38,433 nt of DNA from the NCBI GenBank assembly GCA_900755065.1, contig CAAEFC010000025.1:1-38433 (forward strand), written 5' to 3'. Below the pieces are notes generated by a model, which was not told the origin of the DNA, did no database searches, and saw nothing but the letters and a program-made list of their open reading frames with translations. Position 1 is the stretch's first letter, and each line of letters opens with the position of its first letter. This document shows, in pieces, positions 15,502-25,175 of this stretch. Origin of the DNA: Bacilli bacterium (GTDB taxonomy: Bacteria > Bacillota_I > Bacilli_A > RFN20 > CAG-449). The position numbers and the translations under genes are program-made.

Positions 15502-16853
15502 CGATACGCGAATTGCTGGCATTTTTCGGAATCGAGAGCGAGGACGGATTGGAGATCGGCGCGATCAGCGATCGGTCCGACTTTGAAGGAAAAAACTGGG
15601 TTTATTTCAATCTTTCGTCGAAGGAAAACGCGCCGAAATACATCGCGGAAGCGAAAAAAAACGGCGCGGTTCGCATTCTGAGCCGGTACGAACTTCCCGA
15701 TGCGGTTTTCGTCGCCGATCTGAAACGAAGAATCAACCGGTTTCTGATCGCCTATCACCGCTTTACGCCGACGTTCCGCCTGATCGGCATCACCGGAACC
15801 AACGGAAAAAGCACATTGAGCAACTTTCTGAAACAAGCGCTGAAACAGCAGAACTTCCGCGTCAAAAATATCGCCTGCGTCCGGGAAAAGGACGCCTACT
15901 ATTCGCCTTTGACGACGCCGGATTCGTTCTCCTTGTTCCGGATTTTTCAAAAGGCGAACAACGAGAAACTGGATTATCTGATCATGGAAGTCAGTTCGAT
16001 CGGGATCGCCGAGGGAAGAGTCGAAGACATCGATTTCGACGAATTGTTCTTTACCAATCTGAGCGTCGATCATCTGGATTATCACGGCACGCTGAGCGCT
16101 TACCGGAAGACGAAAATCGACTTTTTCCTTCATTCAAAGGCGCGGAAATTCATCGAAGAATCGCTCGCGTACAAGACTTTCGTCTTTCCGGAAAAAATGA
16201 TCGTCGTCCGTCCGAAAATCCGCGAAGAAAACGGAAAGGCGACGCTTTGCATCGGTTCGACGCGTCTGGAAACGGCGTTGGAATACCGAAACAACTGGAT
16301 CAATCTGGCGTTCTGCTACGCTTTTCTGCGCGCCCTGCGTTTGAAGAAAGACGACGCCTTGAAGACGATCCGGGCGATCCGGCCGTTCAAAGGGCGGATG
16401 GACGTCGTCAGCCGAACGCCGTTGATCGTCATCGACTATGCGCATACGGCGTCGAGTTTTGAACGCATTCTCGCGGAAAGCAAGGAAAGGTTCAAAAAGA
16501 AGATATGCGTCGTCTTCGGCGCGGGAGGCGATCGCGACAGGACGAAGCGGAAACGTTACGCGGAAGCCTGCAACCATTATTGCGATTACGCCTATGTCAC
16601 CAACGACAATCCGAGAAGCGAAAAACCGGAACGGATCGCCGAAGAAATCTGCGCTTATCTGGACATTCCCCACGAGACGATCCTGTCCAGAAAGGAAGCC
16701 ATCGACAAAGCCGTTCGGCTGCTGGATACGACCGGCATGCTCTTAATTCTGGGCAAGGGCAACGAAGATTTCATTCAGATGGACGGGTACCGGATTTATC
16801 ACAACGATTACGATGAGGTGGAACGATGTTTAAAGAATTCTATGTGGCATTGA
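15498..16853 (+). CDS. murE: UDP-MurNAc-tripeptide synthetase MurE (meso-DAP type)
   Basis: A 451-residue Mur ligase adding the third amino acid of the stem peptide. The ATP loop is GTNGKST (from about residue 98), the TTP motif precedes DSFSLF, and the carbamylated-lysine region YRKTK is present. The C-terminal specificity motif is DNPR (370-373) followed by Ser, the form seen in enzymes that use meso-diaminopimelate; lysine-type enzymes usually differ here. ATG 15498 overlaps the spoVD stop (ATGA). The 3' end overlaps mraY by 28 bases, so the genes are translated together. Confidence 0.95.
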   Translation: MTIRELLAFFGIESEDGLEIGAISDRSDFEGKNWVYFNLSSKENAPKYIAEAKKNGAVRILSRYELPDAVFVADLKRRINRFLIAYHRFTPTFRLIGITGTNGKSTLSNFLKQALKQQNFRVKNIACVREKDAYYSPLTTPDSFSLFRIFQKANNEKLDYLIMEVSSIGIAEGRVEDIDFDELFFTNLSVDHLDYHGTLSAYRKTKIDFFLHSKARKFIEESLAYKTFVFPEKMIVVRPKIREENGKATLCIGSTRLETALEYRNNWINLAFCYAFLRALRLKKDDALKTIRAIRPFKGRMDVVSRTPLIVIDYAHTASSFERILAESKERFKKKICVVFGAGGDRDRTKRKRYAEACNHYCDYAYVTNDNPRSEKPERIAEEICAYLDIPHETILSRKEAIDKAVRLLDTTGMLLILGKGNEDFIQMDGYRIYHNDYDEVERCLKNSMWH

Positions 16854-17806
16854 CTTCGATTTCCGTATTTCTGTTTTCCATGCTGACCAGCGCGCTGATC
16901 AATCGGATCATCATTCGCGTCCAGCGGAGAAAATTGGAAGGGCAGGCGATCAGCGTCTATCTGTCGGAGGAACATCAGAAAAAGAAACTGACGCCGACGT
17001 TAGGCGGAGTCGCCATCTTTTCCGGCACGCTGGCATCGACCTTTCTCTACTATCCGGCGTATGGCGATCACAGTTTCCGTGTCATTCTCTTTCTGTTCGC
17101 CTCCTTTTTCGCGATCGGTCTGTTCGACGATCTGATCAAGGTCAAAAAGAGGAATTATCACGGTCTTCCGGCTTCCGTCCGCTTTCTCCTCGAAGTGCTG
17201 ATCGCCTTGATCGCGTATTCGCTGCTGTCGGATCATTACGATTTTGAAGTGCTGAATCTCTTCGGAAAGGCGCGTTTAACCATCGGCGCGGGAATCCTGA
17301 TCTTCTTTCCGTTCGTTCTGGTCGGTTCCGCGAACAGCGTGAACCTCACCGACGGACTGGACGGGCTGAGTTCGTCGCTTTATCTCATGGCGATTCTTCC
17401 GTTCATTCTCTTTTCGATCATGGGGAAAGAATACGAACTGACCTATCTTCTGATCGGCTCGTTCGGCGCGACGCTGGGGTTCATCGCGTTCAATCTCCAC
17501 CCGAGCAAGATCTTCATGGGCGATTCCGGCTCGTTGAGTCTGGGCGCGCTTTTAGGCATCGCGGCGTTGATCCTGCACCGGGAAATCTTTCTTCCGATCG
17601 CGGGATTCCTCTTCGTCTTTGAAACGCTCAGCGTCGTCCTTCAAGTCGTCGGATACAAACTGACCGGAAAGCGGATCTTTCTGATGGCGCCGTTTCATCA
17701 TCATCTGGAAATCAAGGGGTTGAAAGAGTACCAGATCGTCATGTACTTTTTCATCGTCGGACTCGTCCTTTCGTTCGTCAGCGTCTTTATCGGCGTCTTG
17801 TTTTAA
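16826..17806 (+). CDS. mraY: Phospho-MurNAc-pentapeptide transferase MraY
   Basis: A 326-residue, ten-helix membrane enzyme that makes lipid I from UDP-MurNAc-pentapeptide and undecaprenyl phosphate. The conserved parts are all present: the DDLIK segment, NLTDGLDGL, FMGDSGSLSLG and APFHHHLEIKG. GAGGTGG lies 5 bases before ATG 16826, inside the end of murE, which supports this start despite the 28-base overlap. Length fits the family (about 320-360). Confidence 0.96.
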   Translation: MFKEFYVALTSISVFLFSMLTSALINRIIIRVQRRKLEGQAISVYLSEEHQKKKLTPTLGGVAIFSGTLASTFLYYPAYGDHSFRVILFLFASFFAIGLFDDLIKVKKRNYHGLPASVRFLLEVLIALIAYSLLSDHYDFEVLNLFGKARLTIGAGILIFFPFVLVGSANSVNLTDGLDGLSSSLYLMAILPFILFSIMGKEYELTYLLIGSFGATLGFIAFNLHPSKIFMGDSGSLSLGALLGIAALILHREIFLPIAGFLFVFETLSVVLQVVGYKLTGKRIFLMAPFHHHLEIKGLKEYQIVMYFFIVGLVLSFVSVFIGVLF

Positions 17807-17851
17807 AAAAATGAGGCTATTTTCCGTGAATGCGAAATAGAATGAACTGAG

Positions 17852-19027
17852 ATGAAAATACTGATTCTGGGATTTGGCAAGACCGGCAGAGCGGTGTATG
17901 ATTTTCTGAAAAAACGCGACTACGATCTTGCAATTTACGATGAGAGAACGATCGAAGGACTACCCGTTCCGTACTATTCCTATGCGCGGCTGAAAGAGGA
18001 ATTGCCGCTTTTCGATCTGTGCGTGCGTTCGCCCGGTATCAGCCGGAAATCGCGCGGTTACCTTCTCGCGGAAACCTTGTCCGAAAAGATGATTTCCGAC
18101 ATCGAACTGGCTTTGCCTTATGTGAAGAGCAAGCACATCGTCGCCGTAAGCGGAACCAACGGAAAGACCACGACCTGCCGGATGATCGGCGCGCTTCTTC
18201 GGCAAAAATACCGCGTTCACGTGCTGGGGAATATCGGACAGCCTCTGATCGAAAAGGCGGAGGAAATTCTTCCCGACGACATCGTCGTGCTGGAAATGTC
18301 TTCCTATCTTCTGGAAAAGACGATCTCGCTTCATAGCGAAGTCGTCGTTCTCACGTCGCTTTCGCCGAACCATCTGGACGGAAATCACAATGTGGAAGGG
18401 TATTACGCCTCGAAAAAGCGCATTCTGTTCCATCGTCCCCGACTGTTTCTCTGCGATGAAAACGCAGCGCGTATCCTCAAAGTCGAGGGAAAAGAGGCGA
18501 AAGATACCGCGTTCGCCGGCGGATTCAGCAAAATCAACGCGGTCAATCTCGCCCGTGCGGCGGAAGTCGCCCGGTTCTATGGACTGAGCGAGGACGAAAT
18601 CCGGAAGGGAATCGGGGAAATTCATCTCGATCCGTACCGGCAGGAGATCGTCGCCAAGAAGGGCGGTATGGTTTTCGTCAACGATTCCAAATCGACTTCT
18701 TCCGAAGCGACCAACTGCTGTCTGTCCGCCTGTGAGGGAAAGCGGATTCTTCTGATCCTGTCCGGAAGGTTCAAGGGCTGTCGGATCGACGAGATCGATT
18801 TGCGTTTGGCCGAGCGGGTGTACGCGTACGGAGAGATCGCCGCTTTGCTCCCGGAGTGCGTGCGGAAACGCTCTTCTTTACGGGAAATTCTCGAAGAGAT
18901 CCGAAGCGAACCGATCGAAGGAGGTTACGTCGTGTTCTCTCCGGGCGGTTCGAGTTTCGATCGCTACCGTTCGTATGAAGAAAGGGGAAAAGAGTTCAAT
19001 CTCTTGGTGGACGAGTTATGGAGTTGA
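17852..19027 (+). CDS. murD: UDP-MurNAc-L-alanine--D-glutamate ligase MurD (short, divergent)
   Basis: A 391-residue MurD, about 60 residues shorter than most. It opens with a Rossmann-like MKILILGFGKTG, then has GTNGKTTT, GNIGQP, the NHLD motif and NDSKST. The usual SSFQL reads MSSYLL, so the glutamine is replaced. A 45-base gap before it is the only real gap in the spoVD-to-divIB run and may hold a weak hairpin (CTATTT 17817-17822 with AAATAG 17835-17840). No strong ribosome binding site precedes ATG 17852. The end overlaps spoVE by 10 bases. Confidence 0.92.
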   Translation: MKILILGFGKTGRAVYDFLKKRDYDLAIYDERTIEGLPVPYYSYARLKEELPLFDLCVRSPGISRKSRGYLLAETLSEKMISDIELALPYVKSKHIVAVSGTNGKTTTCRMIGALLRQKYRVHVLGNIGQPLIEKAEEILPDDIVVLEMSSYLLEKTISLHSEVVVLTSLSPNHLDGNHNVEGYYASKKRILFHRPRLFLCDENAARILKVEGKEAKDTAFAGGFSKINAVNLARAAEVARFYGLSEDEIRKGIGEIHLDPYRQEIVAKKGGMVFVNDSKSTSSEATNCCLSACEGKRILLILSGRFKGCRIDEIDLRLAERVYAYGEIAALLPECVRKRSSLREILEEIRSEPIEGGYVVFSPGGSSFDRYRSYEERGKEFNLLVDELWS

Positions 19028-20112
19028 GTATCCGGAAATACCAGATCGCGATCATCGTTTCGACCTTTGTTCTCCTGATCATCGGTCTGTACATGGTCAG
19101 AGATTCTTCGTTAATCTGGGCGAATTACCTCTACGGCGACGAAAATTATTATTTCAAGCGACAGTTGATTTACGCGATTCTGGGAATCGTTGTCTTCGTT
19201 TTCACGATGCGGATTCCTTTTTCGGCGTTGAAAAAGATTTCGCCGTTCGCCTTGCTGGTCTCCTTGATTCTTTTGATTCTGGTTCTGATTCCCGGACTCG
19301 GCATCACCAAAAACGGATCGACGAGTTGGCTGGGTTTTTCGATTCTCAGTTTTCAGCCCAGCGAGTTCTTCAAGATCAGCCTGATCCTCTTTTTCAGCCT
19401 GTATTTAGAGAAATTCTACTATCAAAGCGGCAAAATCCGGACCTTGATTCCGTTATTCGCGATCACGTTGCTGGGTTTCGTGCTCATCATGCTGCAACCG
19501 GATTTCGGAACCTGTATGGTTCTGGCGGTCAGCATCTTCATTCTTCTTTACGCCTCGCGTCTGAAAAACAAGTGGTTTCTGATTCTGATTGCCGCCGGTC
19601 TTGTCGCCATCGGCGCGTTGATCTTCTTCGAAAGTTACCGTTTCAAACGGATCACCGCGTTTCTCGATCCGTTTTCCGATCCGCTTGGAAGCGGCTTTCA
19701 GATCATTCAGTCGCTCTATGCGATCGGTCCGGGCGGCTTGATCGGCAACATGAGTTCGATTCAGAAATACTACTATCTCCCGGAGCCGCAGACGGATTTC
19801 ATTTTCGCCATTTACGTCGAAGAATTCGGTCTTCTGGGCGGAATTATCCTGATCGGTCTGTATGCGGTGATCTTTTATTCCAGTTTCAAGATCATCGTCC
19901 GATCGACCGATCTGTACAAATCCTTCGTGTCGTTGGGGCTTCTGAGCCTTTTCATGATCCAGACGATCATCAATCTCGGCGTCGTGATCGGTCTCTTTCC
20001 GGTTACCGGCATCACGCTGCCACTGGTGAGTTACGGCGGATCGTCGCTCATCGTCGTCCTGTTTTCATTGGGACTCATCGTCAATCACCGTTATGAAAAT
20101 ACTGTTGGTTAG
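19018..20112 (+). CDS. spoVE: SEDS-family peptidoglycan polymerase (SpoVE/FtsW)
   Basis: A 364-residue SEDS protein with about ten membrane helices. Conserved segments QPSEFFK, LPEPQTDFIFA and PVTGITLPLVSYGGSS are present. SEDS proteins polymerise lipid II with a class B PBP partner. The place between murD and murG is that of spoVE in B. subtilis and ftsW in many others, so the symbol is a choice: with SpoVD upstream it may be the cortex polymerase, yet no other ftsW is in view and it may serve division too. ATG 19018 overlaps the murD end. Confidence 0.88.
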   Translation: MELSIRKYQIAIIVSTFVLLIIGLYMVRDSSLIWANYLYGDENYYFKRQLIYAILGIVVFVFTMRIPFSALKKISPFALLVSLILLILVLIPGLGITKNGSTSWLGFSILSFQPSEFFKISLILFFSLYLEKFYYQSGKIRTLIPLFAITLLGFVLIMLQPDFGTCMVLAVSIFILLYASRLKNKWFLILIAAGLVAIGALIFFESYRFKRITAFLDPFSDPLGSGFQIIQSLYAIGPGGLIGNMSSIQKYYYLPEPQTDFIFAIYVEEFGLLGGIILIGLYAVIFYSSFKIIVRSTDLYKSFVSLGLLSLFMIQTIINLGVVIGLFPVTGITLPLVSYGGSSLIVVLFSLGLIVNHRYENTVG

Positions 20113-21064
20113 TTCATCTTCCGGCGGGCATATTTACCCGTGCCTGGCCGTCGGAAAGAGTCTTGAAGCGCGCGGACATACGGTCGGATATCTCGGCATA
20201 CGGGGGCAGATGGAAGAATCCCTTCTTCCCGGTGCCGTGCTTCTCGACGTTCCGAATTCGTTTCGGAAAAGTCTCCGCGTTTCTCAAATCCGGCGGATTC
20301 AAAAGGAGAAAGGAACGATCCGCGAGACGATCCGGCAGTACGACGCGATCGTCGCTTTCGGGGGATTCATCACGCTTCTGACGACGCTTTCCGCGATCGG
20401 AACGAAGAAACCGGTCTATCTCCACGAGCAGAACGTCGTTCTCGGCGACGCGATCCGTCTGTCCTATCCGTTTTGCCGCCGTCTGTTTCTGTCCTTCGAC
20501 AATGAATTGACTCGGTTAAAAAAGGCAAAATACGCGTTTAACCCGTCGGCTGCGCGCATTCTGAAACGAACGGAAGTCGATCGGGTCCGTCCGAAAGTGA
20601 TGTTCGTCTTCGGTTCGCTTTCCAGCAGCAGTTGTCTCAAAGCCGTCCGGAAATTTTTGGAGGAAACGACGCTGACGAACGAATTTCTGGTCGTTACGGG
20701 GAAAAACGCCGTCTTTTTTGAAGGATTTCATCGACCCGGTCTCGTCCTGAAAGAGCGGATCGATATGCGGGAAGAACTGAAACGGTGCGATCTGGTTTTC
20801 ACGCGCGCCGGAGCGACGACCCTGGCGGAACTCTTGCAAAGCGGCGTGGAGATCGTCGCGATTCCGTCTCCGTACGTCAAGAATCATCATCAGGAGAAAA
20901 ACGCGCGCTTTCTGGAAAGAAAGGGTTATCTGAGCGTGATCGAAGAGAAGAATCTGACGACGGAAACGATTGAAAAAGCGATCGTCGGACTGAAACGAAA
21001 GAACACGTTCATGTCGGACGTCGATCCGCTTGAAACGATCGCGGAGGCGTTAGAAAATGATTAA
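20093..21064 (+). CDS. murG: N-acetylglucosaminyl transferase MurG
   Basis: A 323-residue GT-B glycosyltransferase that turns lipid I into lipid II on the inner membrane face. SSSGGHIYP near the N-terminus, HEQNVVLGDA in the middle, TRAGATTLAELL and the IPSPYVKNHHQEKNA stretch are diagnostic. Two glycine loops are altered: the first starts SSSGG rather than GGTGG, and the C-domain GGS loop reads FGSLSSSS. The protein is somewhat shorter than usual (about 355). It overlaps spoVE by 20 bases and murB by 8. Confidence 0.93.
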   Translation: MKILLVSSSSGGHIYPCLAVGKSLEARGHTVGYLGIRGQMEESLLPGAVLLDVPNSFRKSLRVSQIRRIQKEKGTIRETIRQYDAIVAFGGFITLLTTLSAIGTKKPVYLHEQNVVLGDAIRLSYPFCRRLFLSFDNELTRLKKAKYAFNPSAARILKRTEVDRVRPKVMFVFGSLSSSSCLKAVRKFLEETTLTNEFLVVTGKNAVFFEGFHRPGLVLKERIDMREELKRCDLVFTRAGATTLAELLQSGVEIVAIPSPYVKNHHQEKNARFLERKGYLSVIEEKNLTTETIEKAIVGLKRKNTFMSDVDPLETIAEALEND

Positions 21065-21896
21065 AATCCGAAGAGAATTCGATTTGAAGGAAATCGCCTA
21101 TTCGCGCTTGGCGATGGTCGTGGACGCCTACGTCGAAAGCGACGATATCCGCGTGCTTCAAGGTCTTCTGAAAAGCGGAATCCGGCCGTTTTATGTCGGA
21201 AAGATGTCCAAACTCTATCCGACGCGCGACCGGTTGAATCTCTTCGTCTTCCGTTTTACGGGGAAGTCGATCGAAAGAAGGGGAAACCTCCTGATCGTCG
21301 ATTCGGGCGTTTCGCTGAAAGAATTGGGCAACTATGCGGTGAAAAACGGCATCGCCGGCTTCGAAAAGGTCATGACTGTTCCCGGCGAACTCGGCGGAAG
21401 TCTGAAAAACAACGCCGGATTTCTCGATCAGACGATCGCAGATCCGCTTTTGTTTCTTCTGATCGTCGATGAAAAGGGCGAACGCCGCCTTTTGACACGC
21501 GAAGAACTGGACATCGGCTACCGGCATCTGGAAACGCCCTTTCCCAATGCCTTTCTTTTTCAGGCGGTCTTCCGGATCCGGCGGGAAACGCGCTTCTCGT
21601 TATACCAAAAGCGCAGGGAAGCCTATGCTTATCGGAGAAAGCATCAGCCGCCGATCCTGTCGCTGGGATCGACGTTTAAAAACCGCGAAGGAATCAAGGC
21701 CTATCTCGTCGTGAAAGCGTGCGTCGATTTTGAGACGTTTCTGGGATTGAAAATCGATCCGAAGCACGGCAATTTCATTGAAATCCGACCGGAATTGCCC
21801 AAGATAAATCTGGTCAAACTGATTGAAAGAATCGAGGAATTGGTTTATAATAAATTCGGTTTTTGTTTGGAAACGGAAATCAGAATGATGTACTGA
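21057..21896 (+). CDS. murB: UDP-N-acetylenolpyruvoylglucosamine reductase MurB (divergent)
   Basis: A 279-residue FAD enzyme that reduces UDP-GlcNAc-enolpyruvate to UDP-MurNAc. VPGELGGSLKNNAG, GYR, SLGSTFKN (with the likely proton-donor Ser) and the terminal LETEIR glutamate fit MurB. The usual GxGSNxL flavin loop reads VGKMSKLY, so the FAD site is unusual, and the final substrate loop is KHGNFIEI rather than HANFIVN. The place between murG and divIB is exactly that of B. subtilis murB, which supports the call in spite of divergence. Confidence 0.88.
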   Translation: MIKIRREFDLKEIAYSRLAMVVDAYVESDDIRVLQGLLKSGIRPFYVGKMSKLYPTRDRLNLFVFRFTGKSIERRGNLLIVDSGVSLKELGNYAVKNGIAGFEKVMTVPGELGGSLKNNAGFLDQTIADPLLFLLIVDEKGERRLLTREELDIGYRHLETPFPNAFLFQAVFRIRRETRFSLYQKRREAYAYRRKHQPPILSLGSTFKNREGIKAYLVVKACVDFETFLGLKIDPKHGNFIEIRPELPKINLVKLIERIEELVYNKFGFCLETEIRMMY

Positions 21897-21903
21897 GGAA
21901 ACT

Positions 21904-22803
21904 ATGGAAGAAACCGAAACGGGAAAAACGGAGTTTGAAACGCGCTTGATCGCTTTGCGGAAAAAGAAAAAGCGGAATTTTTTTCTGCGTTTAAGCGCGG
22001 TGATTCTTCTCTTCGTCCTTCTGGGTGGCTATCTTCTTTCGCCTCTTTCTCAGGTGAAGGGTTTTTCGCTGAAAGGAAATCTCAATCTGAGCCGGTCGGA
22101 CATTCTCGGAATCTGCCACCTGAAAAACTCGACAAGCCTCTACGCGGTCGACGCGAAGAAGTGCGAGGAATTGCTCAACCACCATCCGTTGATCCGAAAC
22201 GGAAAGGTTCGTTCGAGTATCGCCGGACTGTCGGTTTCCATCGAAGAGATTGCACCGGTGATTCATCGGGAAGAAACCTGTTATCTCAACGACGGATCGA
22301 CGATGGATCCGTCCTGGCTGGAAAGCCCTCTGATCGGGGAATTTCTGGAAACCGCGATCGAAAAACTTCCGACCGATCTCTCCGAAGCGGAAGCGTTGAG
22401 CGAAGAGAACGTCCGCCTTTACGGTGCGGTCTGGTTTCAGGTTCCGAAAGAGGAACGCGAGAAAATCGCGTATGCTTCCATCGAAAGCGGAACCCGTTTT
22501 TCGTATCTGTTCGATTTCGGTTCTTCGTTTCGCGAAGTGGCGCTGAATTTTCCGGCGGAAGTCGATGAAGCGGACATCGCTTATGCCTTAGGCAAGGAGG
22601 CGTTCGCCCGGTACGAGAAGGAATTCTTTTCGCCGGATAGTCCGAATTCTGTTCTGGGCAAGGACGGCTATCTGAAAAATTTCCGATTCGGGGAAATATC
22701 CTTTGATTATTATTCGATTGAAGTTACAATTAGTTATAAATTCGGAACGGACAAGGCCGTTTACGCCGCGTCGGTCCGAAGTTCGACGGAATCGGAGGAG
22801 TAA
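21904..22803 (+). CDS. divIB: Cell division protein DivIB/FtsQ
   Basis: A 299-residue bitopic protein: a charged cytoplasmic start with a run of lysines (KKKKR, about 20-24), one membrane helix (about 28-48), then a POTRA domain (VKGFSLKGNLNLSRSDIL) and a beta domain. DivIB/FtsQ links FtsL and FtsB in the divisome. The order murB-divIB-ftsA-ftsZ is classic. ATG 21904 has GAGGAAAC upstream. The acidic C-terminal tail is typical of DivIB. Confidence 0.9.
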   Translation: MEETETGKTEFETRLIALRKKKKRNFFLRLSAVILLFVLLGGYLLSPLSQVKGFSLKGNLNLSRSDILGICHLKNSTSLYAVDAKKCEELLNHHPLIRNGKVRSSIAGLSVSIEEIAPVIHREETCYLNDGSTMDPSWLESPLIGEFLETAIEKLPTDLSEAEALSEENVRLYGAVWFQVPKEEREKIAYASIESGTRFSYLFDFGSSFREVALNFPAEVDEADIAYALGKEAFARYEKEFFSPDSPNSVLGKDGYLKNFRFGEISFDYYSIEVTISYKFGTDKAVYAASVRSSTESEE

Positions 22804-22805
22804 GC

Positions 22806-24017
22806 ATGGCCAAAAACGACGACAAAAGATATGCGGCGTTGGAAATCACTTCCCGCGCGGTGCGTCTGGTTTACGGTTACTGTCAGGACGGAAAAGTGTA
22901 CGTCTTGCACGCTTTGGAAACCGGCGTCAACGCGCTGGACGGAGGCTTGGTTTCGGATCAGGAGGCGCTGACATCGGCGATCAAGGGCGTGATTCACGCC
23001 GCAAACGAAACGCTGAACATTCAGATCCGGGAAGTTCTGGTCGCCTTGCCGCCGATGGGATTGGTGTTCTGCCGGGAAAGCAGTTCGACCACGACGATCG
23101 GCGTGGACAACGTCATCGTCCAGATCGACGTCAACAATGCGATCAGCCAGTTGAAAAAATACAAATTCAGCGAGGGACTTTCCATCGTCGACGTCGTCCC
23201 TTATCAATACGTGCTCGACAACAAGGAGTTTTCTCCGGCCGCGCCGATCGGGAAGACGTCGCAAACGCTGACCGTGCACGCGTCGATCTTCGCGCTGGAA
23301 GAAAATCTGATCGGCGGTTACGTCAAGGCGATCAATTCCGCCGGACTGACGATCCGGCATCTGGTCATCGCTCCGTACGCGTCGAGCCTGTACATGGCGG
23401 AGGAAGAGGGGGTTCCGTCTTCCTATTATCTATTGAATTTCGGAAGCGAAATCACGACGCTGACGCAGATTTCTCAGGGAACTCTGGTTTACCAGAACAC
23501 CTGTTTCAAGTTCGGGTCGGACCGGATCACGCAATGCCTTTCCGATCGTTTCGCACTAAGCGGAAAAGAGGCAAAGATGCTGAAAGAGAAATACGGCATC
23601 GACAAGTCGCCGACCTTCAAGGTCAACGTGTACGCTCAACTCACGATGGACGATATCGCCAAGGCGATTACCGACGCGCTGGAACCGCTGACGGACGCGC
23701 TGAAAAAGCAGATCTCCGCGTGGAGCAACGCCGATCATCGCTTTTTGCCGATCGTTCTGACAGGCGGAGGGAACAAACTCTACGGCCTGAAAGCCTATTT
23801 GGAGAAAAAACTCGAATTGCAGGTCATCGATTACACGCCTTACAGTTTCGGGGCGCGGGACAAGGCCTATCAGGTCTGTCTGGGACTCATCAAATACGCC
23901 GGAGAGAATCTTTCCGACGAGGAAACCGACGAACTGTCGAGCACGATGATTTCCCGCGTTACGCCGAAAGGCGGAAAGAAAAATCGTCCGGATTACGATT
24001 TTGACGAAGAATTATAG
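22806..24017 (+). CDS. ftsA: Cell division protein FtsA, lacking the usual C-terminal membrane helix
   Basis: A 403-residue actin-like ATPase. YAALEITSRAVRLVYG opens the ATP fold, the SHS2 domain follows, and LTGGGNKLYGL gives the adenosine loop. FtsA normally tethers FtsZ to the membrane through a C-terminal amphipathic helix. Here the end is an unstructured-looking, charged tail (after NLSDEETDEL) closing with PDYDFDEEL, with no aromatic-basic amphipathic helix. GGAGGAG precedes ATG 22806, three bases after divIB, and ftsZ follows 11 bases on. Confidence 0.93.
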   Translation: MAKNDDKRYAALEITSRAVRLVYGYCQDGKVYVLHALETGVNALDGGLVSDQEALTSAIKGVIHAANETLNIQIREVLVALPPMGLVFCRESSSTTTIGVDNVIVQIDVNNAISQLKKYKFSEGLSIVDVVPYQYVLDNKEFSPAAPIGKTSQTLTVHASIFALEENLIGGYVKAINSAGLTIRHLVIAPYASSLYMAEEEGVPSSYYLLNFGSEITTLTQISQGTLVYQNTCFKFGSDRITQCLSDRFALSGKEAKMLKEKYGIDKSPTFKVNVYAQLTMDDIAKAITDALEPLTDALKKQISAWSNADHRFLPIVLTGGGNKLYGLKAYLEKKLELQVIDYTPYSFGARDKAYQVCLGLIKYAGENLSDEETDELSSTMISRVTPKGGKKNRPDYDFDEEL

Positions 24018-24028
24018 GAGGAACTACT

Positions 24029-25156
24029 ATGCAGGAATTCAACTTTGACGCGTACGAATCCTACGCGAAGATCGTCGTGATCGGCGTCGGAGGCGCGGGA
24101 AACAACGCGGTCAACCAGATGATCGAAGAGAAGATCGCCAACATCGATTTCTGGGTGGTCAACACCGACGCGCAGGCTCTGGCGACATCGCGCGCGGAGC
24201 ACAAATACGTTCTCGGAAAGGACTACACCAAGGGGCTCGGCGCAGGCGGCAATCCGGAAATCGGCAAAAACGCGGCGGAGTCTTCGCTCGACGACCTCAA
24301 AGAGATCGTCGCCGGGGCGAACATGGTTTTCATCGCCGCCGGCATGGGCGGGGGAACCGGAACCGGCGCGGCGCCGGTCATCGCCCGGATCGCCAAGGAA
24401 AGCGGCGCGTTGACCGTTGCGATCGTGACCCGGCCGTTTACCTTTGAAGGCAACAACCGCAAGGTCAAGGCGGTGGAAGGCCTGAACGAATTGAAAAAGG
24501 AAGTCGATTCGATCATCATCGTCTCCAACGACAAACTGATGATGATCAACGGAAATAAATCGATCGCCGAAGCCTTCGCCGAATCGGACCGGGTTCTGGC
24601 CCAATCGGTCAAGACCATCACCGATCTGATCCTGCTTCCGGGTTTAATCAATCTCGATTTCGCCGACGTCAAGGCCACCTTGATGGACAAGGGCGTGGCG
24701 TTGATCGGCTTTGGAATGGGAAGCGGCGAGAGAAAGGCGATGGAAGCGGCGACCAACGCGATCGCTTCTCCGCTTCTGGAAGCCTCGATCAAGGGCGCTC
24801 ACAGCGCGATCATCAACGTCACCGGCGGAAACGGCGTCACGCTGGACGAAACGCAGGAAGCCATTTCCTACATCACCGAAGCCGCAGGCGCGAACGTCAA
24901 CATCATCTTCGGCGTTCAGCAGAATCCGGAACTCAACGATCAGATGCTGATCAGCGTGATCGCGACGGACTTCGACGAAGAGTACGTCACGCCGGATCAG
25001 CCGTCGATTCCGCGGGTCGCCAAGCCGGCGGTTGAGGAAGCGAAGAATGAACCGGAAGAAGAAACCCACGCGGACAGCAAGAGCATTCTGCCGGATTTCT
25101 TCAATTCGCTCTTTTCCGATAAAGACGATTCCGGCTCGGGCGAAAATAATTTCTGA
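24029..25156 (+). CDS. ftsZ: Cell division GTPase FtsZ
   Basis: A 375-residue tubulin-like GTPase that forms the Z ring. The tubulin signature is GGGTGTGAAPV, the N-terminal GTP loop is GVGGAGNNAVN, and the T7 loop region is FADVKATLMDKG. A short acidic linker leads to a C-terminal peptide around ILPDFFNSLF, a weak form of the conserved tail that binds FtsA and SepF. TAGGAGG is well spaced before ATG 24029. A terminator follows. Confidence 0.98.
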   Translation: MQEFNFDAYESYAKIVVIGVGGAGNNAVNQMIEEKIANIDFWVVNTDAQALATSRAEHKYVLGKDYTKGLGAGGNPEIGKNAAESSLDDLKEIVAGANMVFIAAGMGGGTGTGAAPVIARIAKESGALTVAIVTRPFTFEGNNRKVKAVEGLNELKKEVDSIIIVSNDKLMMINGNKSIAEAFAESDRVLAQSVKTITDLILLPGLINLDFADVKATLMDKGVALIGFGMGSGERKAMEAATNAIASPLLEASIKGAHSAIINVTGGNGVTLDETQEAISYITEAAGANVNIIFGVQQNPELNDQMLISVIATDFDEEYVTPDQPSIPRVAKPAVEEAKNEPEEETHADSKSILPDFFNSLFSDKDDSGSGENNF

Positions 25157-25175
25157 GGAAGTTGATTGGAAAAAC

